A stretch of 64,000 nucleotides of DNA from Alphaproteobacteria bacterium (lineage in GTDB: Bacteria; Pseudomonadota; Alphaproteobacteria; UBA8366; Aestuariispiraceae): NCBI GenBank assembly GCA_006844765.1, contig SPJV01000078.1, positions 1 to 64,000 on the forward strand, read 5' to 3'. The notes under the pieces are model-generated. The model searched no databases. It saw only the letters and a program-made list of their open reading frames with translations, and had not been told where the DNA came from. The translations under genes and the position numbers were made by a program. Shown one piece after another: positions 24,668 to 32,392 of this stretch. The number at the start of each line of letters is the position of its first letter. Position 1 is the stretch's first letter.

Positions 24668-26566
24668 TCAACCCTTTGGATACCCGATACTTTGCAAACT
24701 TTCTGTAATCTCATCCAAGATCACCGGATCATCAATTGTCGCCGGCATTTTGTATTCTTTCCCATCCGCGATCGACGCCATGGTGCCGCGGAGAATCTTG
24801 CCGGATCGTGTCTTTGGCAGCCGTTTGACCACCGTTGCCAGCTTAAACGCCGCAACCGGTCCGATCTGAGCGCGAACCAAGGCCACAACCTCCTTGACGA
24901 TTTCCGACGGATCCTTGTCAACACCCGCCTTTAGCACCATGAAACCCATCGGCAATTGGCCTTTAAGCTGATCTGCCACCCCGATCACGGCGCATTCCGC
25001 CACATCCTGATGACCTGCCAAGACCTCTTCCATCGCGCCCGTCGACAGGCGGTGACCGGCAACATTGATGATGTCATCAGTACGCGACATCACATAGATA
25101 TAATCATCCTCGTCCATATACCCTGCATCGCCGGTCTTGTAGTAACCGGGATAGTCCGCAAGGTAGCTATCAATGAACCGCTGATCCGCATTCCACAATG
25201 TTGGCAAACAACTGGGCGGCATCGGCAGCTTGACGCAAATCGCACCCATCTCCCCACGCGGCACTTCGTTCATCTGATCATCCAACACCTGAACATCATA
25301 GCCGGGAACAGCCCGGGTTGGAGAGCCCGCCTTCACCGGCAGGGGTTCAATGCCAAGACAGTTGGAAGCCATTGGCCAACCGGTTTCCGTCTGCCACCAG
25401 TGGTCAATGACCGGCACACCTAGTTTCTCTTCCGCCCAATACAAAGTGTCGGGGTCGCAACGCTCCCCCGCCAGGAACAAGGTCCGCAGGCAAGAGATAT
25501 CGTATTTCCCAATGAAGGTGCCTTCCGGATCTTCCTTCTTAATCGCGCGGAAGGCGGTTGGCGCCGTGAACAGGCAGCTAACGCCATGTTCGGAGATGAC
25601 CCGCCAAAAGGTTCCGGCATCCGGCGTCCCAACCGGCTTTCCTTCAAACAGGATTGTCGTGCAACCATGGAGGAGCGGCGCATAGACGATGTAGCTATGC
25701 CCAACGACCCAGCCGACATCGGACGCCGCCCAATAGACCTCGCCCTCATCAATGTCATAGACGTTCTTCATCGACCATTTGAGCGCAGCCATATGGCCGC
25801 CATTGTCACGCACCACGCCTTTGGGCTCACCGGTGGTGCCGGAGGTATAGAGGATATAGAGCGGGTCTGTTGACGCGACTGGCACACAATCCGCCGGTGC
25901 CGCCGCTTCCATGGCGCTTTTCCAGTCGTGATCGCGACCCGCTTGCAGCTCCCATTCAGCCTCATCCCGCGCAACGACGACGACATTCTCAACAATGCCC
26001 GGAGCCAGGTCCAATGCATCATCCAGCAGCGGTTTGTAAGGAATGACACGCCCCGGCTCCAACCCGCAGGAGGCAGTCAGGATTGCCTTCGGCGCAGCAT
26101 CCTTGATCCGGGTTGCCAACTCATTGGGCGCGAAGCCACCGAAGACGACGGAATGTACCGCCCCGATCCGCGCACAGGCCAGCATGGAGACAACAGCCTG
26201 AGGGATCATCGGCATGTAGATGATGACCCGATCCCCCTTTTCGATACCCAGCGCCGTTAACATCCCAGCGCAACGGGAGACCTTATCCAACAGCTCAGCA
26301 TAGGAGATTTTCCGCTGGCGACCGGTGATCGGGCTGTCATAGATGATCGCATTCCGATCCCCATGCCCCGCCTCCACATGGCGATCCACAGTATTCCAGC
26401 AGGTATTGCATTCAGCACCCGGATACCAGCGATAGAAATGTGGGGCACCGCTATCGTCCAGGATCCGGTCCCATTTCTTGATCCAGTCCACACCTTCGGC
26501 GACTTCTGTCCAAAAGCCGTCTCGGTCTTCGATACTCCGTTTGTGGACTGCCGCAATGTCGCCCAT
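24668..26566 (-). CDS. prpE: Propionyl-CoA synthetase (acyl-CoA synthetase)
   Basis: AMP-forming acyl-CoA synthetase of 632 residues, the usual PrpE length and shorter than acetyl-CoA synthetase (about 650). The N-terminal HFYRWYPGAECNTCWNTVDRHV and GDRVIIYMPMIPQAVVSMLACARIGAVHSVVFGGFAP match PrpE closely. The ATP loop YTSGTTGEPKG, the A8 hinge GDAGYMDEDDYIYVMSRTDD and the acylatable lysine motif RSGKILRG are present. It activates propionate (or a short acid) to its CoA ester in the cytoplasm. Acetate or other short acids cannot be excluded. Confidence 0.88.
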   Translation of the reverse strand: MGDIAAVHKRSIEDRDGFWTEVAEGVDWIKKWDRILDDSGAPHFYRWYPGAECNTCWNTVDRHVEAGHGDRNAIIYDSPITGRQRKISYAELLDKVSRCAGMLTALGIEKGDRVIIYMPMIPQAVVSMLACARIGAVHSVVFGGFAPNELATRIKDAAPKAILTASCGLEPGRVIPYKPLLDDALDLAPGIVENVVVVARDEAEWELQAGRDHDWKSAMEAAAPADCVPVASTDPLYILYTSGTTGEPKGVVRDNGGHMAALKWSMKNVYDIDEGEVYWAASDVGWVVGHSYIVYAPLLHGCTTILFEGKPVGTPDAGTFWRVISEHGVSCLFTAPTAFRAIKKEDPEGTFIGKYDISCLRTLFLAGERCDPDTLYWAEEKLGVPVIDHWWQTETGWPMASNCLGIEPLPVKAGSPTRAVPGYDVQVLDDQMNEVPRGEMGAICVKLPMPPSCLPTLWNADQRFIDSYLADYPGYYKTGDAGYMDEDDYIYVMSRTDDIINVAGHRLSTGAMEEVLAGHQDVAECAVIGVADQLKGQLPMGFMVLKAGVDKDPSEIVKEVVALVRAQIGPVAAFKLATVVKRLPKTRSGKILRGTMASIADGKEYKMPATIDDPVILDEITESLQSIGYPKG

Positions 26567-26760
26567 GTGATCCTCCCAGGTTGTTTGTGACGTATATTAC
26601 GCCTCGTTTTAATGGAGTATGCCGCCTGTCGGCTTATCCGGCAATTGGGCTACACGCCAATCAATTAACGTTTTCTATGGGCTCCTGGTCCGGAAACACT
26701 GTTGTTTCGATAACAAAGTCGGGTGCGAAATACTGTCGCGCCCGCTAGCCGATCAAGCTT

Positions 26761-27123
26761 TCACCCGATCAGGAAGACACCCAACGCAAAGGTACCAACC
26801 CCGGCAGCCAATCCCCCCAATACCGACCGTCCCATCCCCCACCAAACGCCTAATCCAATAGCCAAGGAGGCCGCACGCAAGCCCATCTCTAGCGTCTCAA
26901 CCCCGGCGCTCGGCAGGATCAACACGCGCGCAATCAGGCCGGCAACCATGGCATATGCGACGGCGCTGACCCATCGGTAGATCGCGCCCTCTGGATCGAT
27001 ATGGCCGTCCAGGATAACCCCCAGCACGCGCCAAAAAACCGTCCCGAAGGATGCCGCCGCAATTGCCATCCAAACCGTTGCCGGGTCTGTCAGAAAACTG
27101 TTCACTGACAAAAGACTGCTCAT
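26761..27123 (-). CDS. azlD: AzlD-family branched-chain amino acid export subunit
   Basis: Small hydrophobic protein of 120 residues with about four membrane helices, the usual AzlD size. It overlaps the azlC stop by 4 bp (ATGA), the standard azlC-azlD arrangement; identification rests on size, hydrophobicity and position. With AzlC it forms a two-subunit exporter, in known cases for branched-chain amino acids. Confidence 0.8.
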   Translation of the reverse strand: MSSLLSVNSFLTDPATVWMAIAAASFGTVFWRVLGVILDGHIDPEGAIYRWVSAVAYAMVAGLIARVLILPSAGVETLEMGLRAASLAIGLGVWWGMGRSVLGGLAAGVGTFALGVFLIG

Positions 27124-27854
27124 TGGCGGCTCTTTCTGGCCGCAGCGAAGGCAAGGCTTCCGCCGACAACCCCAGCCGCCGCAACCGACCAGTCACCGAT
27201 AGCCGGATAAAACGCCAGACCGAAGAGAGAGCCAAAAATTACAGACAACTGATTGATCTTCTGCCTGGCCGACGCAACGAGGAGATAGAGATAAAGCGGG
27301 GTTAGGAACACCGCTACAGTCATCACCATCGGCGGCGCCCCACCGCCGGCAACATGACCGGCAATGGTTCCGGCAATTGCTGAAGAAACAAGGGTCGCGC
27401 TGAAACCAACATAATGCAGCAGCCGATCTTCCGGCGCGACCTGCTCTAACATGATCGTCTGCGCATGGGTCCATCCGGTAACAGATGTCGTCTGAACCAG
27501 AATTAGCTTCAACGGCAGGATCAACTTTCGACCAGCCAGGATCATCGGCAACCCTGAGATCGCGATGGGCAACATGCGCAGATTAACCAGCCCTGCCGCC
27601 ACACAGATCGCCAGCACATCCGAACCGGCGCCCAGCATCTCAACCATCGCGACCTGACCGGATATCCCCCAAACGGCCACGGTTGAAACCGCCGCCTGAA
27701 ACGCGGACAGGCCACCATCCCGCGCCATCACCCCATAGCCGAGCATGGTCATGAATATACCGATAGCAGGCACACCGACGCACGCGCGCGCGCCCTCAAG
27801 AAACGGCATCATCCCGCGAGAGGATGCCGGCAACCCGTCCCCACCTTGTTTCAT
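27120..27854 (-). CDS. azlC: AzlC-family amino acid exporter large subunit
   Basis: Membrane protein of 244 residues. The N-terminal FLEGARACVGVPAIGIFMTMLGYGVMARDGGLS is the AzlC start pattern, followed by SGQVAMVEMLGAG and a NLRMLPIAISGLPMI segment. About seven helices are visible. It starts with ATG at 27854, overlapping the histidine-kinase stop by 4 bp and then overlapping azlD, so the three genes are translationally coupled. Substrate by family is branched-chain amino acids; not proven here. Confidence 0.88.
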   Translation of the reverse strand: MKQGGDGLPASSRGMMPFLEGARACVGVPAIGIFMTMLGYGVMARDGGLSAFQAAVSTVAVWGISGQVAMVEMLGAGSDVLAICVAAGLVNLRMLPIAISGLPMILAGRKLILPLKLILVQTTSVTGWTHAQTIMLEQVAPEDRLLHYVGFSATLVSSAIAGTIAGHVAGGGAPPMVMTVAVFLTPLYLYLLVASARQKINQLSVIFGSLFGLAFYPAIGDWSVAAAGVVGGSLAFAAARKSRQ

Positions 27855-29263
27855 TCGGATTGCGGCCCCCGTTCACCTTCCGGCAAGGATAGCCGAAAGC
27901 GCGTTCCGGAACTTTCCGTCTTCACAAGGATCAAATCACCGCCATGTGCCCGCGCCAGTTCCCGGGCGATGGCCAGGCCAAGACCTGTGCCGCCTGCCCT
28001 GGCCGAACCTTCGAAAGGTCGGAAGAGTTTTTCGACCGCTCTTGGCGGCAATCCCGGGCCGTCATCGACAATATCGATAATCAGACCACCTTCTTGTCTT
28101 GCAGCACTGACTTCAATCCGCTCCGCGCCAGCCTCTACAGCATTTCGGGTAAGGTTCCCTATGGCCCGAAATAGCTGATCTCGATCCCCATCGACCTCAA
28201 TGCCCTGATCAATATCAAAGATTATCTCGCCTGCTGTATCGTCTTTTGCCCCTGTCTGGGACGCCGCAACCTCCTCAACAAGGTCACGCAGGCCGAACCG
28301 GGTGACGCTGAGCGGCGGTTGATCCTGACCCGCATAACCCAGTGTTTGGCTACACAAACCGACAGCGCGCTCAATCGAGGATATCAGGACAGGCGTCACC
28401 CGGCGTACTTCCGGATCATCAGAACTTTCCAGTCGGTCAGACATCAAAAGCGCGCTTGATAGAATCCCGCGCAAGTCGTGATTGATCTTCGCGACCGCCG
28501 TTCCCAAGGCAGCGAGCCGACGACGCTGGGTCAGTGCACCGCGCACGGCGGTCTGCATATCGGCCAGCTGACGCTCGGCAATGCCCAATTCATCACCCCG
28601 CGCAGACGGACGCACCACCCGCCGGGCATCTTCCGGGTTTTCCCGGAACCACAGCATATTCTTGATAAGCCGACGCATGGGACGGACGAATTGCCAGCGC
28701 AGGACAAGAAAAACCAAGCCCCCTGTTACAATCGAAATCAAAAGGCTGAGCCAAAAAATTCGCTCGGCAAAGGCAACAATGGCCTCGCAAAGTGGCCCCT
28801 CATCGATGACTACTTCTATCTCAACATTGGGGTCTTTTGGTGAGGGGCCAATAACCCGGATAACCCGATCACTGCCGACCACAAGGGCCTTCAATGCCGC
28901 AAAAGCTGAAACCGGAGACACCCGGGGCATCGCCCGGCTTAGGTCCACGGTCCCCTCTACCGCAGACGGCATATGTTCCCGCAAGAATATCCTGGCCCCT
29001 TCACGACGGGCGGAGATTGCGTGCGCCCCGACAAGGGTCAGCAGCCGCGCCTCAAGCGCTTCAGAAACCATGCCATCCGGTGTCGCATCCAGCGCCAAGA
29101 TCGCCAGATGCGCAGAGGACAACTTGTCTTCCAGATAATCGATTCGAAAGCGTGAAACCGATGGCACAAAGACCAAGACTTCCAACAACATGACAAAGGC
29201 CATGGTCAACACCAGCAATCTGGCGGACAGGCTATGGGACGGGTTTTGGTCGGAGTTCTTCAT
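27851..29263 (-). CDS. Membrane sensor histidine kinase in azlCD operon
   Basis: Histidine kinase of 470 residues. Two transmembrane helices (about 14-35 and 168-190) enclose a 130-residue periplasmic sensor domain; a HAMP-like linker follows (about 190-245). The phosphoacceptor is H262 in NHDLRG, an unusual H-box variant like that of the HATPase family with a short DHp. N-box NLTRNAVEAG, G1 DDGPGLPP and G2 GGTGLGLAIARELARAHGGDL are intact. No response regulator is adjacent. It is the first gene of the operon and is translationally coupled to azlC. Confidence 0.9.
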   Translation of the reverse strand: MKNSDQNPSHSLSARLLVLTMAFVMLLEVLVFVPSVSRFRIDYLEDKLSSAHLAILALDATPDGMVSEALEARLLTLVGAHAISARREGARIFLREHMPSAVEGTVDLSRAMPRVSPVSAFAALKALVVGSDRVIRVIGPSPKDPNVEIEVVIDEGPLCEAIVAFAERIFWLSLLISIVTGGLVFLVLRWQFVRPMRRLIKNMLWFRENPEDARRVVRPSARGDELGIAERQLADMQTAVRGALTQRRRLAALGTAVAKINHDLRGILSSALLMSDRLESSDDPEVRRVTPVLISSIERAVGLCSQTLGYAGQDQPPLSVTRFGLRDLVEEVAASQTGAKDDTAGEIIFDIDQGIEVDGDRDQLFRAIGNLTRNAVEAGAERIEVSAARQEGGLIIDIVDDGPGLPPRAVEKLFRPFEGSARAGGTGLGLAIARELARAHGGDLILVKTESSGTRFRLSLPEGERGPQSE

Positions 29264-29622
29264 TCGGGCTTTATCGTTTCAGCCGATACATAGAGGGCAC
29301 ACTGTTGTGACCAACCTATCACGGCTTATAGGCAAGTCCACACCATCAGTCCAAACACCTCATCGCCGTGCATTGTGCTGCGCGCTCATCTGGGCTAAAG
29401 GTATCGACTATGCGCCGGTGCAGCATTGCATGGTCGCGAAGGGCGGCGGTTCGCCGATCATCCGATCCGGGTCTAAACCGGGCGGTTGAGCAGCGGATCG
29501 ATAGACGATTAATGAGACATGTTACGCTCGGTTTGCTTCAGTTAGGCGGTTTGCGTCAATTTGACGATTTCTGCCAGTTGGATGACATCGAGTTGGATAG
29601 CGTCAAGGAAGCGGGGTCAAGC
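29264..29622. other. 359-bp region between the histidine kinase and fabA
   Basis: I see no supported gene. The expected neighbour irr (a Fur-family regulator found upstream of fabA in several alphaproteobacteria) is absent. The open frame that continues upstream of fabA has no FabA-like content before the GTG at 29623. The region must contain the leftward kinase promoter and the fabA promoter, and holds the dyad at 29554-29566. Confidence 0.6.
29554..29566. promoter_or_regulatory. Perfect dyad upstream of fabA, candidate operator
   Basis: CGTCAA-T-TTGACG is a perfect 13-bp palindrome 57 bp before the fabA start codon. It has the size of a repressor half-site pair. No regulator is encoded next to it. 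Confidence 0.35.
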
Positions 29623-30174
29623 GTGTCTGCAAATACTGCTGCGGTCCAGGCCAAGGGTCTTACCCATCTGAACGAGTTTTCCTATGAAGATCTGATCAGC
29701 TGCGCCAAGGGCACGCTGTTCGGCCCCGGCAATGCGCAATTGCCCATGCCGCCGATGCTGATGATGGATCGTATCATTTCGATCACCCAAGACGGTGGCG
29801 CGCATGGCAAAGGCCAAATAGTGGCGGAGTTTGATATCAAACCGTCGCTGTGGTTCTTCGACTGCCATTTCGAAGGCGACCCTGTAATGCCGGGCTGCTT
29901 GGGCCTCGACGCCATGTGGCAGCTCGTTGGCTTCTTCCTGGGCTGGATGGGTGGCCAGGGTAAAGGCCGCGCGCTCGGTGTCGGTGAAGTCAAACTCTTC
30001 GACATGGTGCTGCCGACAGCGAAGAAGATCACCTACGAGATCAATCTGAAGCGCGTCATCATGCGCCGGTTGATCATGGGTGTCGCGGATGGCGTCATGA
30101 AAGTGGACGGCCAGCCCGCATCGGAAGCGATCGACATGAAGGTCGGCCTTTTCCAACCGACTGTATCGAAATAG
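29623..30174 (+). CDS. fabA: 3-Hydroxydecanoyl-ACP dehydratase/isomerase
   Basis: Hot-dog-fold enzyme of 183 residues that dehydrates and isomerises C10 intermediates and so starts anaerobic-type unsaturated fatty acid synthesis. The block CHFEGDPVMPGCLGLDAMWQLVGFFLGW contains catalytic His and Asp, and GKGRALGVGEVKLFDMVLPTAKK matches E. coli FabA nearly residue for residue. GTG 29623 is chosen (AAGGAAG and GGGG upstream) because it gives a near-normal length; frames reaching 29368 add about 85 unconserved residues. fabB and fabI follow. Confidence 0.95.
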   Translation: MSANTAAVQAKGLTHLNEFSYEDLISCAKGTLFGPGNAQLPMPPMLMMDRIISITQDGGAHGKGQIVAEFDIKPSLWFFDCHFEGDPVMPGCLGLDAMWQLVGFFLGWMGGQGKGRALGVGEVKLFDMVLPTAKKITYEINLKRVIMRRLIMGVADGVMKVDGQPASEAIDMKVGLFQPTVSK

Positions 30175-30207
30175 GCGATCGAGCCCTGTGTTACGGCACC
30201 GGATTTC

Positions 30208-30253
30208 TGCAGTCCGACTGCATTTAATCTGGCCTGCGTGACGAAATATTCGT
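30208..30253. promoter_or_regulatory. Two dyads in the fabA-fabB gap
   Basis: TGCAGT-CCG-ACTGCA (30208-30222) and ACGAA-ATA-TTCGT (30241-30253) are perfect dyads within the 159-bp gap. The first could be a small hairpin after fabA, the second an operator for a fabB promoter. Both roles are inferred from symmetry and position only. Confidence 0.3.
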
Positions 30254-30333
30254 AATTTTCGGTTGGCGAATCCCGATGCCGATACCAAATTACGGAAGAC
30301 TTATAGACATTGGCTATGGAGGCGAGAGCGCCC

Positions 30334-31551
30334 ATGCGACGCGTTGTAGTAACTGGACTGGGGATTGTCTCCAGCATCGGTAACGATCAGGACGAGGTTC
30401 TGGCCTCCCTGAAAGCAGGTAAAAGCGGCATCACCCACAGTGATGACTTCGCTGAACGTGGCTTCCGCTCCCATGTACAAGGCGATGTTAAGCTCAACAT
30501 CGCAGATCATGTCGACAAGAAACAGCTTCGCTTCATGGGCGATGGCGCGGCGTACAACTATATCGCCATGGAGCAAGCCATCGCCGATAGTGGTCTGAGT
30601 GACGATGAAGTCTCTAATGAGCGCTCCGGCCTAATCATGGGTTCAGGCGGCCCGTCGACCAAGAACCTGTTGTGGTCCTTTGATACGGCGCGGGAAAAAT
30701 CGGCGAAGCGGGTCGGCCCGTTCATGGTGCCACGCGCGATGTCGTCCACAAATTCAGCGACCCTGGCAACGCCGTTCAAAATTAAAGGCGTCAACTATTC
30801 AATTAGCTCCGCCTGCTCAACCAGCGCGCATTGCATCGGCAATGGTGCTGAGATGATCCAATGGGGCAAACAGGACATCGTATTTGCTGGCGGTGGTGAG
30901 GAGTTGGACTGGACAATGTCAGTCTTGTTCGACGCCATGACCGCACTGAGCTCCGGTTTTAATGACACGCCCGAAAAGGCCAGCCGTGCCTATGATAAGA
31001 ACCGCGATGGGTTCGTGATCGCAGGCGGTGGCGGTGTCGTTGTTCTTGAAGAGCTTGAGCACGCTAAGGCGCGCGGCGCAAAAATTTACGGTGAAATTGT
31101 CGGTTACGGCGCCAATTCGGACGGTTACGATATGGTGCAGCCTTCTGGCGAGGGCGCAGAACGCTGCATGAAACTAGCGCTGCAAGGCATCAATGACCCC
31201 GTGGGCTATATCAACACCCACGGAACCTCGACCCCTGTTGGCGATACCCGGGAATTGGCAGCAATTCGAAATGTATTCGGAAATAATGCGCCGAAAATTT
31301 CCTCCACCAAATCGATGACAGGTCACTCGCTCGGCGCAACCGGCGTCCACGAGGCCATCTATTCGCTGCTGATGATGAAAGACGACTTCATCGCACCTTC
31401 AATCAATATTGAAGAGCTGGATGACGATGCTGCGGACATGCCAATCGTGACCGAGCGGGTGGACAATGCAGGTCTGGACCTGGTCATTTCCAACAGCTTC
31501 GGTTTCGGTGGCACCAACGCCACGCTGGCCATCAAGCGTTACGCAGAATAG
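30334..31551 (+). CDS. fabB: Beta-ketoacyl-ACP synthase I
   Basis: Condensing enzyme of 405 residues, essentially the E. coli length (406). The nucleophile lies in SISSACSTSAHCIGN, the two histidines in NTHGTSTPVGD and TGHSLGATG, and GFGGTNATL closes the protein. ATG 30334 is preferred over 30310 because GGAGG lies 11 bp before it and MRRVVVTGLGIVSSIGN then aligns with the FabB start. It elongates the cis-3-decenoyl chain made by FabA in unsaturated fatty acid synthesis. Confidence 0.96.
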   Translation: MRRVVVTGLGIVSSIGNDQDEVLASLKAGKSGITHSDDFAERGFRSHVQGDVKLNIADHVDKKQLRFMGDGAAYNYIAMEQAIADSGLSDDEVSNERSGLIMGSGGPSTKNLLWSFDTAREKSAKRVGPFMVPRAMSSTNSATLATPFKIKGVNYSISSACSTSAHCIGNGAEMIQWGKQDIVFAGGGEELDWTMSVLFDAMTALSSGFNDTPEKASRAYDKNRDGFVIAGGGGVVVLEELEHAKARGAKIYGEIVGYGANSDGYDMVQPSGEGAERCMKLALQGINDPVGYINTHGTSTPVGDTRELAAIRNVFGNNAPKISSTKSMTGHSLGATGVHEAIYSLLMMKDDFIAPSINIEELDDDAADMPIVTERVDNAGLDLVISNSFGFGGTNATLAIKRYAE

Positions 31552-31567
31552 GCCGGGGAGCGGGGGC

Positions 31568-32362
31568 ATGAGTACAACCGACGGCATTTTGGCCGGGAAA
31601 CGCGGCCTGATCATGGGTGTGGCGAATGATCATTCAATCGCCTGGGGCATTGCGAAACTGGCAGCTGCACAGGGCGCAGATCTGGCCTTCACCTATCAAG
31701 GCGAAGCTTTTGGCAAGCGGGTGCGTCCGCTGGCGGAATCCGTAGGTTCCTCGCTTTGCTACAGCTGCGATGCCTCTGATGACGAACAGATCGCCGCGAC
31801 CTGTGATAAGATCAAGCAGGAATGGGGCAGCCTTGATTTCGTCGTCCATGCGGTTGCCTATTCCGATAAGGAAGAGTTGAAAGGCCGCTATCTCGACACG
31901 ACACGCGCCAACTTCTCCCAGACGCTCGATATTTCCTGCTACAGCTTCACCGCTGTTGCCAAACAGGTCGAGCCCCTGATGAGCGAAGGCGGCAGCCTGA
32001 TCACGCTGACCTATTCAGGATCGCAGCGTGTCATGCCGTCCTACAATGTGATGGGTGTCGCCAAAGCTGCCTTGGAAGCCTCCGTCCGGTATCTGGCAAA
32101 TGATCTCGGCGCCAAGGGCGTGCGGGTCAATGCGCTATCAGCAGGACCGATGCGCACGCTCGCCGGATCCGCAATTGGCGGCGCGCGCTTTACCTATAAC
32201 TGGCAGGGCAAGTCCTCTCCGCTGGGCCGCAATATCACGATGGAAGAAGTGGCCGGCTCCGCCGTCTATCTCCTCTCCGATCTATCTGCGGGCGTGACGG
32301 GCGAAATCCACAATGTCGACAGCGGCTATAACGTCATCGGCATGGCTGTGCCGAAGGAATAA
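31568..32362 (+). CDS. fabI: Enoyl-ACP reductase (NADH), FabI
   Basis: Short-chain dehydrogenase-type enoyl-ACP reductase of 264 residues. GLIMGVANDHSIAWGIA is the FabI cofactor-binding start, and SYNVMGVAKAALEA holds the Tyr-x6-Lys catalytic pair. RVNALSAGPMRTLAGSAIGG and GVTGEIHNVDSGYN are characteristic. ATG 31568 has GGGGAGCGGGGG upstream and sits 16 bp after fabB, so the two are co-transcribed. cobN follows after only 30 bp. Confidence 0.96.
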   Translation: MSTTDGILAGKRGLIMGVANDHSIAWGIAKLAAAQGADLAFTYQGEAFGKRVRPLAESVGSSLCYSCDASDDEQIAATCDKIKQEWGSLDFVVHAVAYSDKEELKGRYLDTTRANFSQTLDISCYSFTAVAKQVEPLMSEGGSLITLTYSGSQRVMPSYNVMGVAKAALEASVRYLANDLGAKGVRVNALSAGPMRTLAGSAIGGARFTYNWQGKSSPLGRNITMEEVAGSAVYLLSDLSAGVTGEIHNVDSGYNVIGMAVPKE

Positions 32363-32392
32363 ACTCTCCTCTTATCCGAGGATTCTTCGATA

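Noticed and set aside
26702..26716. TTGTT-TCGAT-AACAA dyad between azlD and prpE
   Set aside because: Only five base pairs with a five-base spacer in an AT-richer gap; it is likely to occur by chance and lies far upstream of prpE.
32363..32392. Possible cobalamin riboswitch before cobN
   Set aside because: The gap to fabI is just 30 bp, too short for the roughly 200-nt element.
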